A DNA stretch of 64,000 nucleotides from NCBI GenBank assembly GCA_928724745.1, contig CAKMXJ010000004.1, forward strand, positions 806,001 through 870,000, read 5' to 3'. Origin of the DNA: Anthracocystis setariae (lineage: Eukaryota > Basidiomycota > Ustilaginomycetes > Ustilaginales > Ustilaginaceae). Every line of letters starts with the position of its first letter. Position 1 is the stretch's first letter. This document shows, piece after piece, positions 10,286 through 20,394 of the stretch. The notes under the pieces were generated by a model. The model did no database searches. It saw only the letters and a program-made list of their open reading frames with translations, and was not told the DNA's origin. The position numbers and the translations under genes were made by a program.

Positions 10286-12654
10286 ATGGCTTCGATCACG
10301 GCAGGTGCTGCCCAATTGCACCCTCCCCTCGTACAGCCCATCATCTTCTGCGGTCCAGGCAGCAACTTGTACCCGCTCTGCTCCAGCACCGTTGCTGCAG
10401 ATGCCGCTGCCGATGTTTCTCAGACCTCTCAAAATGACCTTCCCAAGGCCATGCTCCCCGTTTTCAACCGTCCCATGATCGCTTTCGCTTTGCAGCAGCT
10501 TCTTTCCGCTGGTCTGCGCCACGCTGTCGTCTTTGCTCCCTCCGAGCACCACTCGACTATCGCAGCCGCGCTCAAGACTCTCATTCTCATTCCACCAACT
10601 TTGGTACACTCTGGAAAGAAGAACGTCTCCTCTGCGGCCGCTGCCGCTGCTGCAGCTGTCGAGGAAGCTTCCAAATACCCCAACATTTCGGTTTCCGTCG
10701 GGCTCAGCAGCACAGCCTCCACTGCGCCCGCGGCTGGCAATCCGTATCTATCGGGCAATTCTTTCACCGTCTCCTCTATGCAGAACGAGATCGTCATGCG
10801 AGTTGACCTTCTTCCTCTTGGTCCTGATGATATTTCTTCCTCCAAAGCAGACTCTCGCGCGTCCAGCGCAGCGAGCAAATACAAGAAGCTCGGCACGGCT
10901 GGCTTGCTTTCCTGGCTTCACTCCATCGGAAGGCTCGACAAGGATCCTCTCATCCTTCCAATCGACCTGGTCGCCCAAAATATCTCACTCACAAGCGTCA
11001 TCAATAGCCACGTCTCAAGCGTGCCTCAGCCTCCTGCCCTCACTTGCCTCATGTACGAACGCGGTGCTGGTGAAGGCACTGGCAAGGAACGCGAAAAAGA
11101 CGGTAAGTTCTTCCCACATTCAGCCAAACTTTCCACGTTCCTCGCTTCTCAAAGATTGTTGTACTGAGACTTATTCTCCCTCCAACTCATCCAGGTCCAC
11201 CCAAACTCTTCAGCGCTTACGACCGTACACCCGCAGCCAGCAGCTCCAGTTCGGCTGGCAACGACCACTGTACGACTCACCAGCTGCTCCTCCTACAAGA
11301 CTCTGATGACGTCTCCGACTACGACTCTTCCGACCTCCATATTCGCATGTCTTTGCTATGGTCACATCCTCACGTGCGCATTTCCACGTCGCTCCTTGAC
11401 TCACACGTCTACCTCTTCAACCTTCAACACCTTCTCGGCCTCCTGCGTTCGGACAGGGGCCGCAGGATGAAGAGTCTCCGCGAACAAGTAGTCCCTTTCA
11501 TGGTCAAGTGTAGCTGGATGGCCGGTCTCCGTGAGAAGGCAGGGTGGACCAGTCAAAGCTTCAAAGGCTTGACAGCCGCCGACCACCTTCCGTGGAGCAC
11601 TCCCCTTGGCAAGGAGAATGTTACCTCTGCATTAAAATCCAGCACCTTTGTCGATTCCGAGCTCCTTCAGGCTGGTTCGTCCTTCCGCCCTGCGCTCGAC
11701 GAACTCGACAACCGTCCCTCGCCTCTGTTCACTCCTGACCGCTCAAATATGGGTTCCCCTTCCGGCAAGATGGATGACGCCAAGAGAAACACCTTACACG
11801 ATCGACAAGCACGTGCATCCGCCAAGAAAGCTGCTGCCGAAGTCAAAGTCAACACTTTGATCTTCAGACTCTCGGCAGACCGCAAGCACCCAATCGACCC
11901 TTCCTCTTCCGTTGAAGATATCCGAGAGCGTGAAGAACTTGCCAAGCGCGAACCGTTCATCGCTCGAGCAAACACCGTTCCTACTTACTTGGAGTGCAAC
12001 CGATACGTAAGTAACATTTCCTTGTTCCCTCCAGCGCACGGCTCTGTTACCTAAAATGCATCTGACCTCGCTTGTATCTCTTTTCATAGCTTCTGCGCTG
12101 CTTGGCAGGTGGCCCATTCGGACAGACAAGCGGTCCAGCCCCTGGTGCATCCACCGCCGCGTTTCTTCCTGCATCGGCCCTTGCCCATCCCCTACCTAAC
12201 CAATCCTTGCCAGCTCCCGCCGCCACGTCTGTTGGCTCCGCAACGGCCAGCGATCCTGAGGATGCGACGTGGATCGACGCCAAGGCGCAGATCTCGTCTG
12301 ACTCTCTCATCGAGCTTTACACACGCGTCGGCGAACGCACCACTATCAAACGGAGCATCGTCGGACGTGGGTGCGTCATTGGGAAGAATGTTAAGCTTAC
12401 TGGCGCCATCGTCATGGACAACGCAAGGATCGGCGACAAGTAAGTAGTTCCATCCATCCCTCGGGTCGCAGTCGTTCATCTTGCTGATCAACACAATTTT
12501 GCCTTTGCACACGTACAGCGCCAAACTGGAGAACTGCATCTTATCTGCTGGATCGATCGTCGATGAGAAGTGCAACCTCAAGGACTGTGATGTTGCGGCT
12601 TCGGTCCGCGTGCCCGCCGGCACAAGCAGTAAGGGTGAGAAGTTCGACGAGTAA
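10286..12654 (+). CDS. GCD1: Translation initiation factor eIF2B subunit gamma (GCD1 homologue)
   Basis: Four exons deduced by phase and conservation: 10286-11102, 11195-12006, 12090-12439 and 12519-12654, giving 704 residues. The introns have GTAAGT donors and TCCAG, CATAG or TACAG acceptors. The N-terminal nucleotidyltransferase-like domain contains VQPIIFCGPGSNLYPL and LPKAMLPVFNRPMIAFALQQ, the degenerate pyrophosphorylase motif and PK..LPV.N.P block of eIF2B gamma/epsilon. The C-terminus is a left-handed beta-helix of hexapeptide repeats (IVGRGCVIGKNVKLTGAIVM, then NAKLENCILSAGSIVDEKC). It ends there without the W2/HEAT domain of the epsilon subunit, which favours gamma. Low-complexity Ala/Ser inserts make it longer than the yeast protein (~580 residues). 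Role: part of the catalytic gamma-epsilon subcomplex of the guanine nucleotide exchange factor for eIF2. Confidence 0.9.
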
Positions 12655-12891
12655 TTGTGAATCATGTGCTGGTTGCTACCAAATCAAATCCATCTACCGG
12701 AGCCCCGTATTCGCCTCGTCCGATGTCTTTTTGGTTTGCTCCAGCTTGATATTCTGTTAAACCCAATTCCGATCTTAACTGCGGGCCACGACTGCTTCGG
12801 CCAGAACAGCACAATACCTGACCAATGTAGTCAAACCTGGATGTGTAAAGATCGGTTCTGACTTGTATGTTTGTTAGAAATCATGAGTAAG

Positions 12892-14448
12892 GTATATCCG
12901 CAATTGGGGGTATATCTTCCCAATTGGCAATGCGCAGGGATCAACTGCATGGAGGCCAACAGGCCTGGTGGTTGAAAACTCTTTCAACCAAGAGTCAAGC
13001 ATGGCAGGAACTCATGCCACCGGCGTTGAACGCAGCCAATAGGACCCATAGACAACCATTGGACTGCTGGAAGTTCCCAACTCACTATGGAGTAACCTGA
13101 GTGTCTCAGTGAGTAACAGGAAACTCCAATCAGATCTTGAGGCTCAAAACCCAAGAGATACAAAGGTCTGCTCAGCCTATCAGGGCAAGCAGACTTAGGA
13201 AACTTCTGGAAGGACATTGTTACGGCCGCAGGGGAAGAGCCTGGCAAGTGCTGTGCCAGGATGGCACAGGGTGGTTGCACGGGGAGGTGTAGCCTCTGTC
13301 AAGGACAGTGCCATGCAAGGGCTGTCCCAGCTGGGCCACGCACAATGCTGCAGGAAGGGGCGTGGCGTGCACTAGACTGAGTGGAAGAGGCACGCCGCAT
13401 GTGATACCAATGAAGGAGGCGCGCCACATGCACTGCCAAGAGAGAGCATGCAGCACATGCAACACCTTATAAGGTGCAGACCACACACCTCTGATCCCCT
13501 TGTCAATTGTATTCTTAGTTACCTCAGAGTAATACTGAATATCAGACCCAAGGGTGTTAAGCGCCAAGGGTCTGGCAACCTCTTGACTGTGCGGCATGGC
13601 GTGCGGTGAGCAAGGCTTGGGCTTGAGAGCGCGTGGCGGGAGTGGTGGCCACAAGAGTCACCAAGCACAATCCTGAGATTATTGGTTCTACCATTGGGTC
13701 TGTTATTTGCTATTACTCTAGGTAACTAAGAATACAATTGACAAGCAGACAACAGGGAGGTGGCACGCAGCTACCACCTTATAAAGCATCACTCATGCCA
13801 CGCAGCACGCGCCTCCCCCAGGAGCGTAGGCCGCGCGCAACCTTGACTTACAACGTGAACCTCAGTGTCAAGCAACACGCAGCACCCCCCTCCCTTCACG
13901 GCGTACTGCGCTGCGCGCCCCTAATGGCCTTACATTGCGTGGCGCACCCTTTCCCCTGCACGGCCGTTGGGCAGTGTTCTCATGGCGCGCTGGCTGAGAA
14001 CCTCCGTCCAGCCGTAACAAAGGGTAGAACTGTTAACCACAGGATTATGCTTGGTGACTCTTGTGGTTGCCATACCTGCCATGTGCTACCAAGCCCAAGC
14101 CTCAACACCGCGTGCGCTGCGCTACACAGTCAGGAGGTTGTCAGACCCTTGGCGCTTAACAGACATTGAGCTGTCCACCAGAAGCCACACAAAGACATGA
14201 CTCGCGCAATGCATGAACAACTAGCCTCCAGGCAGATTGTCACTGTGCAAGAAGAAGGAATGTAGGGCCTCCAAGTAGATCTGGAGGCCACCCAACTCAT
14301 GTATGTATTAATAAGTCAGTTGCCCACCGCCTCCGCCGGTAAGGTCAACTTGTCCAACCATAGAGATATATCTCACAGCAAAACAAAGAGTCTGCCGGGA
14401 TTTATTGAAGAATCCACTCTACCCACGCAGCGCAAGACTAAAACCCGC
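12892..14448 (-). repeat. Dispersed ~610-bp repeat, copy A (minus orientation, interrupted by an insertion)
   Basis: This is the same repeat as at 15265-15868 and 16291-17546, here reversed. Its two parts are 14168-14448 and 12892-13217, split by the insertion at 13218-14161. Shared landmarks include the GACTAAAAC end, a CCTCCAAGTAGATCTGGAGG-like palindrome, ATGGAGGCC next to the Cys-box-like GGCCTGG, and the terminal GGTATAT...CAATTGG block. Length and the presence of several copies suggest a solo LTR or other non-coding transposon remnant. I could not fix TG...CA ends, so the class is open. Confidence 0.7.
13218..14161. mobile_element. 944-bp insertion with 5-bp target duplication and TG...CA ends (LTR-element derivative)
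   Basis: The segment begins TGTTACGGCC and ends GCGCTTAACA. It is flanked on both sides by GACAT (13213-13217 and 14162-14166), while the other copies of the host repeat carry one GACAT/GACGT at this point, so it is a clear insertion. Inside are two inverted ~310-bp LTR-like segments (13218-13535 plus; 13702-14017 minus). Each has a TTATAAGG TATA-like box and ACAATTGA...TAGTTACCT-type sequence. There are also two inverted ~140-bp segments (about 13553-13694 and 14022-14157) containing GCGCCAAGGGTCTG and GTTCTACC. No protein is encoded. TG/CA ends and a 5-bp duplication are typical of LTR retroelements; the a-b-a'-b' arrangement is unusual. Confidence 0.65.
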
Positions 14449-15545
14449 TAAAACTAATGCTTTCGTGTTTCAACCTAAGCAACCACCGCCCTGCTCAGCG
14501 GACAGAATTTTTTCCTTTCTATTTTTTCTCTTATTTTTCCTTATTTTTTTCCTAAACATTTTGTTCTCTTTTTCCTCTACACTTCAACCCTCTCTCCCTC
14601 TCTGTAAGAAATAGTGTGCGACCTTGAAACCAGGAGCATTCGGCCGGAGGAAATCGCTGCGTCTCAACGTATTTTGTCCCTTTTTTATTAGGTTGATAAA
14701 TCAAATAAATGGGTAAATCCGTCTGGGCAAGAGGAACCACAAACATGACTTCCCGCTGGCTCTATTATTCCTCCGTGCATCCCGTAGCGTGAATAGGAGT
14801 TTCATAGCGTGATGCTTCTATCCTCGTAACATGATGCCATAACATGATACTGTGTTCATAGCATGATAGACCATTGTCATTACATGATGCCTGCCAATGT
14901 CGTAACGTGAAAGTCCGATCTTAGCGTGATGTTCGCCAATGCCATAACGTGATACTCCTCTCATAGCGTTACGAGGTGTAGCTGGCTGACGAGGTGTAGC
15001 TGGCTGAACAAGTAGAGGAGGAGGATGTGTGGCGACCGGACCGTGCACAGACCAAACTCAGCTGCTGAGTCACGCTTGATCTTGACAACAAGGGATCACG
15101 CTATGAGAGGAGTATCACGTTACGACATTGGCAGGCATCATGTAATGACAATGGTCTATCATGCTATGAACACAGTATCATGTTATGGTCAGCTTCCACG
15201 CTAACAACGTGTTCACGTTATGGGATCGAATTTTCACGCTACGGGATGCACGGAGGAATAGTTTGCGGGTTTTAGTCTTGCGCTGCGTGGGTAGAGTGGA
15301 TTCTTCAATAAATCCCGGCAGACTCTTTGTTTTGCTGTGAGATATATCTCTATGGTTGGACAAGCTGACCTTACCGGCGGAGGCGGTGGGCAACTGACTT
15401 ATTAATACATACATGAGTTGGGTGGCCTCCAGATCTACTTGGAGGCCCTACATTCCTTCTTCTTGCACAGTGACAATCTGCCTGGAGGCTAGTTGTTCAT
15501 GCATTGCGCGAGTCATGTCTTTGTGTGGCTTCTGGTGGACAGCTC
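14168..15545. repeat. Large interrupted inverted repeat (281-bp outer arms)
   Basis: Bases 14168-14448 and 15265-15545 are reverse complements of equal length; reading them by eye I found a single mismatch (AAGGTCAAC versus AAGGTCAGC). The symmetry continues inward. The block at 14766-14793 pairs with 15235-15261, and about 73 bp near 14830-14905 pairs with 15113-15190. The left arm carries an extra 317 bp (14449-14765), partly T/C-rich, that the right arm lacks. The arms belong to copies A and B of the ~610-bp repeat lying head to head. Confidence 0.85.
14780..15255. repeat. Array of degenerate TARCRTGA motifs on both strands
   Basis: Between the arms of the inverted repeat, variants of TA(A/G)C(A/G)TGA(T) occur about ten times in the left half in plus orientation (for example ATAACATGAT, ATAGCATGAT, TTACATGATG, TAACGTGA, ATAACGTGAT), spaced about 20-25 bp. 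About eight occur in the right half as reverse complements (TATCATGTTATG, ATCACGTTACG, TTCACGCTACG). At the centre is an exact 18-bp tandem duplication (14971-14988 and 14989-15006). No protein is credible here. Confidence 0.7.
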
Positions 15546-15868
15546 ACGTCCTTCTGGAAGCTTCCTGAGTTTGCTTGTCCTATCAGGACAAGCAGACTTT
15601 TGTATTTTCCGGGTTCTCAGCCTCAAGATCCGATTGGAGTTTCCCGCTACTCACTGGAGACACTCAGGTTGCTCTGTATTGAGTTGGGAACTTCCGGCAG
15701 TCCAATGGTTGTCTATGGATCCTATTGGCTGCATGTTGCCAGTGGCGTGAACTCCGGCGGTGCTTGACACTTGCTTGGGAAGTTTAATCCGCCAGGCCCG
15801 TCGGCCTCCATGCAGTTAATCCCTGCGCATCACCGATCAGGAGGATATAACCCCAATTGCCAATATAC
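15265..15868 (+). repeat. Dispersed ~610-bp repeat, copy B
   Basis: An uninterrupted copy. Its first 281 bp are almost identical to copy A reversed. The rest (15546-15868) matches copy A at only about 85% by eye and copy C similarly. It ends in the GGATATAACCCCAATTGCC and ATATAC block common to all copies. Confidence 0.75.
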
Positions 15869-16010
15869 TAAATTCATGATTTTCGAAAATTCCCAGGCTA
15901 AAAGAGCACATTCGACCCTCCCAACTCATATATCATGATTTACGAATCTCGTATATCCACATGATCGTGATCGATAATTTACAGCAATTACGGCCGTTTG
16001 TTTGTATGAT

Positions 16011-16194
16011 TCACATCGTAAAAAGCGGAAAGTTGAGTCCGCGAACCCACCCCCTCACCCACCCGGGGTGGTTGCTGGGGGGGTTACACCCCGGAACCAC
16101 CCCCGAGCCACCCCGGGTGGGTTCGCAGTGAACCCAACCCGGGTGGGTGAGGGGGTGGGTTCGCAAACTCAACTTTTCGCTTTTTTCGATGTGA
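16011..16194. repeat. GC-rich foldback element (54-bp inverted arms)
   Basis: Bases 16011-16064 and 16141-16194 are inverted copies, including TCACATCG, a GTTGAG step and the CCCACCCCCTCACCCACCC tract, separated by a GGGTGG/CCACCC-rich 76-bp centre. Weaker symmetry extends outward (GTTTG.TTG near 15995-16010 against 16195-16215). No coding capacity; a MITE-like or foldback element. Confidence 0.7.
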
Positions 16195-16290
16195 TTGCAA
16201 TCAAACATCTGAACCGTCGCTGCAATCACGTCGTAAATAACGGAAAAATCCTTCTCGCAGCCACCCACCAAAGCCATCCCTATTAGTTCA

Positions 16291-17546
16291 CGAGTTTTAG
16301 TCTTGCGCTACGTGGCTGGAGTGGATCCTTCTGAGTGAATCCCGGCAGATACGTCGTTCTTCTGTGAGATCTATTTCTCTGTCTGGACCAGTTGACCTTA
16401 CCAGCGGAGGCGGTGGGCAAGTAAGTTTATATACATGAGTAGGGTGGTCCCCAGGTCTCCCTGGAGACCCTACATTCCTTCTTCTTGTACAGCATGTGTC
16501 AAAAAGTATCGGCACGATTTTCAATTTTCAAATTTCTCTTCATGATTGTGAATAAATTTGATGGTGTCCAACATTATACAGCAATGTAAAGACCATACCA
16601 GCTAGCTAGCTTGATACCCAGTGAGGAGTAGTTGTTAATACATGAAGCTCAGGTGGTAGTACATACATAAGTATATTACAGCTTGCTAGCAACAAAAAGG
16701 AAGCATGCTTGTTAGGAAAATTTACCACCACCATCTGACTCTTCATGGCTTGCAACTCTGAATTGCTGTTGATCTTGACAACTGCTTTGGTGGTCAGCTT
16801 GATTCAAGCCTACCCTCACCAGAGCAAACATCAAGACATTGTCAATGCTGTGGACACGGCTTTGAGAGACAGCTAACTTCTTTCCTTGATTTCAGCTCAG
16901 TTGACAGCTTGCAGCAAAACTGGTTAAGCTTAGCTTGATCAAGCACAGAAGTCCACTCAACCATTCAAACAATGTCAGCTCGCAGCCACTGATACTAGAC
17001 CCAACACACCATCAATCCATGCAATCAAGCAAGAGTATAAGCAGCTGAGAGTTGAGAATTGATGAGCAAAAGATTGTGCATAATTGCATGTTACACAAAA
17101 ATCAAAAAACGCAACCATGCGGAAACTTATGGACAGGTACTGTACAGTGGTGATCTGCCTGGAGGCTAGTCTGTATCCCACTGTGCAACTTATGTCTTTG
17201 TGTGACTCCTGGTAGACAGCCTATGTCCTTCCGGAAGTTCCCTGATTCCGCTCACTCTGATAGGTTGAGCTGGCTTTTGTATCTCTTGGCTTGAACCTCA
17301 AGATCTGATTGGAGTTCCCTGTTACTCACTGGAGATACTGTAGCTCTTCTGCAGTGAGTTGGGGACTCCTGGTAGTCCAATAATCATCTATTGATTCTAT
17401 TTGCTGCATTCATTGCCAGTGGCATGAATTCCTACCATGCTTGACTCTTGGTTGAAAAAGTTTTCAACTGCCAGGCCCATTGGCCTCCATGCAGTTTAAC
17501 CCCCACATTGCCAATTGGGAAGATATAACCCCAATTGCCGATATAC
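16291..17546 (+). repeat. Dispersed ~610-bp repeat, copy C (interrupted by a MITE)
   Basis: This third copy starts GAGTTTTAGTCTTGCGC and ends CAATTGCCGATATAC. It is interrupted at 16490-17142 by a separate element. Removing the element and one TA restores a length of ~600 bp and the junction seen in copy B (TTCTTG-CACAG versus TTCTTG-TACAG). Confidence 0.75.
16490..17142. mobile_element. 653-bp non-autonomous Tc1/mariner-like element with TA target duplication
   Basis: Inserted in repeat copy C and flanked by TA on both sides (16488-16489 and 17143-17144). Its ends are imperfect inverted repeats: CAGCATGTGTCAAAAAGTAT at the left and, reading inward on the other strand, CAGTACCTGTCCATAAGTTT, about 18 of the first 27 positions agreeing. 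CAG ends with GTCAAAA.GT.TC are typical of Tc1/mariner termini. There is no long reading frame or DDE motif, so it is a deletion derivative or MITE needing a transposase in trans. Confidence 0.75.
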
Positions 17547-17560
17547 TGAATTCATGATTT

Positions 17561-17733
17561 CCAACAGAACCCACCCACCCGAGGTGGACCCCTGCTTGTT
17601 CCCTCGCTCCCAAAAGGCAGATCCCGACCTTGCCGCAAGTGTTCACATTTTCTGTGGCCGATCTTCAAGTGTGAGCTTCGGTGCCATCCACCTTTGCGGT
17701 ACAAGCGCGAATGGGTTCGAGGACTCAACTTTC
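17561..17733. repeat. Decayed foldback element related to 16011-16194
   Basis: It begins with GAACCCACCCACCCGAGG and ends with GGGTTCGAGGACTCAACTTT, recalling the arms of the foldback at 16011-16194. Directly repeated TCATGATTT lies on each side (17552-17560, 17734-17742), but the left copy is native to the end of the host repeat, so its status as a target duplication is uncertain. Confidence 0.4.
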
Positions 17734-17832
17734 TCATGATTTGGTTGCCTCACAGCTTATGCTTGCCTGTGTCTAGGCTTTCAATCGAGGAGGACAGGCT
17801 AAACCACACATGATTCGGATGAACAAGGCTGC

Positions 17833-20036
17833 TTATTGAAGGCCGCTGATTGTGCCCTCAACACCTCGTCTTACTCGACTGAAAATATCGGTGGCTAGAT
17901 CTTTCGCTCCGCTTGCGGCTTCGCCGAGATATTCAGGATCAAGGAGGTGGGCAGCTGCACCGGCAACAGATCCATCTTGCCTGGACCCGTTCGCGCCTCC
18001 CACGGCAAGTTGCACTGGCCCGATGCTAAGGTTGAGAGCAGGGCCACCGCTTCCGAGATTGGCAGGCGGTTTTGCGAAGCGCCCATCGAATCGAGATGCT
18101 GCGTCCTGAATCATATCCAGATAGGTTCTGCTATTGTGCACGCAGCTGCCGCCGAGCAGGAAGCGAGTACCGGTACCGGCCATTCCACCGACAGGAGCCT
18201 GCTGAGATCCTTGTTGTGCACCTCTTTGATGTTGCGCATTGAGAAGGGCGATGGAGCGCGCCTCCTCGTACGTCGCACCTCCAATGATGAACAGGATGAC
18301 GTCTTGAGGGCGTTCCGTAGCATATGAGGAGGAGCCGTTTTGACTAGATGTCAAAAAGGGATAGCTGGTGTCCCTTAGTCTGCCACGCATGAGATTGTCG
18401 ATAGTCTGAACAAGATGTGGTGAATGCTGCGTGTAAACATTATCGACACCCTTGAGGCCTTTCAGCGCACTCTTGCCTCTGGAAAAAAAATTTTCGTTTG
18501 CGAAGAGGTCGTCTTGACGGTGATCGGCTCCGGCAATGTTGAGAACGACGAACACCAGTGCAGCCCGACTCTCTGGTACGCCTGCTCTGAGAAGATCTTG
18601 CACTACCTTCTGGATCTGATTGTTCGGCAGCTTTTGATATCGCAAAGCGTAAAGGATTGCCACACGGATCTTGGCATCGTGATTGATCTTTGGCGACTCA
18701 ATCATTGCTTGGACAGCCCTGAGATCGGATGTGTGGCTTTCAACGCTGGCAAGACTCTGCTCCAATTCCGAGACTTCTAAGAGGGAATCCCTCTCGACTC
18801 GACGACTGAGTTCGCCCAGCAGAGCGACATGCTTGCTGACGTTTCCACCGAGCTTGCGGAACTCCGGATACTCCTCGACGAAGCGCTTCATGTCAGCAAC
18901 CGTGTCGATGGTCGCATTAGAAGCTGTTCTTGATTGGTATTCGAGCACATATCTCTTTATCGAGGCGCCGAGATCGCCAAAGTTGTCGTAAAGATTTGCT
19001 GAAAAGAAAGGATCCTGGTCTCCGGACAGGACGATCTCCTACATGGAAAGCACGCGAGGGCCGGAACGCAAATGGAGATAGCAAAGCCGGCATTCTCATC
19101 CTCGTCAGCTCTCTAAAGTTATGTTGGTGCGACGACAGTATTGCTCATACTCACCTGGAGCTCTGGTCGGATGCCATCGGCATCGGCGAGGCTGACGCGC
19201 CCATTGCGGATGCCGAGCACCTCGTGGACCATGGCTTGATAGGTCCACTGCGTTAGAAGCGGGGTTACCGGGTCATTTCTGCGATCCAACACGAGCAGCA
19301 GTGGTGCATTTTCGGTTCGTCTGAAGTCAAAGAGACCCGCCTGGCTATTGTTGATCTGATACTGCAGATTCGAAATGGGGAAAAATAAGGTCGCTGTTAG
19401 ATAGAAGCATGCGGGCGTCGCAAGCAAAGCAGCAGTAACACTCACGGAAAGCTCCTCGCCCAGCTTCTTTGCGAGCGAGCTCATTCTCTCGTATCGAATG
19501 ACGGGCTTCTTTTTCAGGCTGAGAAGGACAGCAAGAAGACCTTTCACGTGCTGATCGAGCCCCTGTTCGTCCCATGTTCCAGGATTGTCAGCCCATATGC
19601 GCGACGGTGGCGTGTCTATGTTGAGTGAGAAGAGATCCGAGTTGACCGGTAGGTAGTCGGCGAAGAATTCTTGGATTTCGTTGACTACTTCATGCTCATC
19701 CGCCTCAGCAAGAAGCTCAATGTCCTGCTTCTGGAGCACGTTGGTGAAGTACAGCCAGTAGGACTTGTATCTTGGCTGGCGCAACTCGCGAGTAAGGGCA
19801 GAAATGGACTGTGGAGTCGGACGCAATAGAGCGATACAGTTGAGATGCCGCATGCGATCGCGGTTGAGATTGTCTACGCGGTCTGTCAGATATACCTCAT
19901 GGCCAAGTAGAGACGATTGAGTGAACGATGTAGAGATGATGGGCGTAGTGTCTTGATCAAGTAAGAGAACTTTGATGCCAGAGACCTCCATAATCATACG
20001 CTGGATGTATGCGGACACGGCCTTGGTGACGTCCAT
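17833..20036 (-). CDS. VPS45: Vacuolar protein sorting-associated protein 45 (Sec1/Munc18 family)
   Basis: Three exons on the minus strand: 20036-19446, 19361-19155 and 19038-17833, total 667 residues. The N-terminus MDVTKAVSAYIQRMI followed by KVLLLDQDTTPIISTSFTQS and HEVYLTDRVDN matches Vps45. The segment AGLFDFRRTENAPLLLVLDR (then RNDPVTPLLTQWTYQAMVHE) is the Sec1/Munc18 signature. The C-terminal part contains VILFIIGGATYEEARSIALL, also family-specific. The first intron (84 bp, GTGAGT...CTGCAG) is in frame and stop-free. Removing it restores the conserved spacing before LFDFRRT, which supports it as an intron. Vps45 binds endosomal/TGN syntaxins (Tlg2, Pep12) and promotes SNARE assembly in Golgi-to-endosome traffic. 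The C-terminal ~90 residues are longer than in yeast and Gly/Ala-rich. Divergent from DCTN5. Confidence 0.92.
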
Positions 20037-20394
20037 CTTAACGTTGTGTTGATTCCTTCACCGCGCAAGCACGTCCAAAGCTTGCAGAGCCGTATACAAG
20101 AAGGTCGTAACTAAGAGGTCAGAGTTGAGCTGGATGGAGACAAGGCAAGAGGGCTGAGCATGACAAGATGAGATTGATGGTTTGTGGAGCACGGCTTGAC
20201 GTGCATCACTGAACCTGATCCGTGCCATGGCCGATTTCCGAATTTTGCAACGCAAGAAAGTGTTGGGTTTTTTTTTACCAGGGTTCCCGAACTCGAACCA
20301 ACACTCGAAGCATCCCTCTGACTGTTCTTCTCCTCTCCTTCATCGTAGAGATTGACACACACGTCATCTATGCAACGCAACCACAAAGCGCACA
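20037..20394. promoter_or_regulatory. Divergent promoter between VPS45 and DCTN5
   Basis: 358 bp without coding signal; it contains a run of T (around 20268-20277). No specific site can be named. Confidence 0.4.

Noticed and set aside
14818..15048. A minus-strand frame with periodic YHAM/RYGI-like residues
   Set aside because: The periodicity follows from the TARCRTGA DNA motif array; the frame is short and lies in a rearranged repeat.
14780..15255. CRISPR-like appearance of regularly spaced short repeats
   Set aside because: The repeat is only ~9 bp and degenerate, occurs in both orientations, has no unique-spacer pattern or cas genes, and the genome is eukaryotic.
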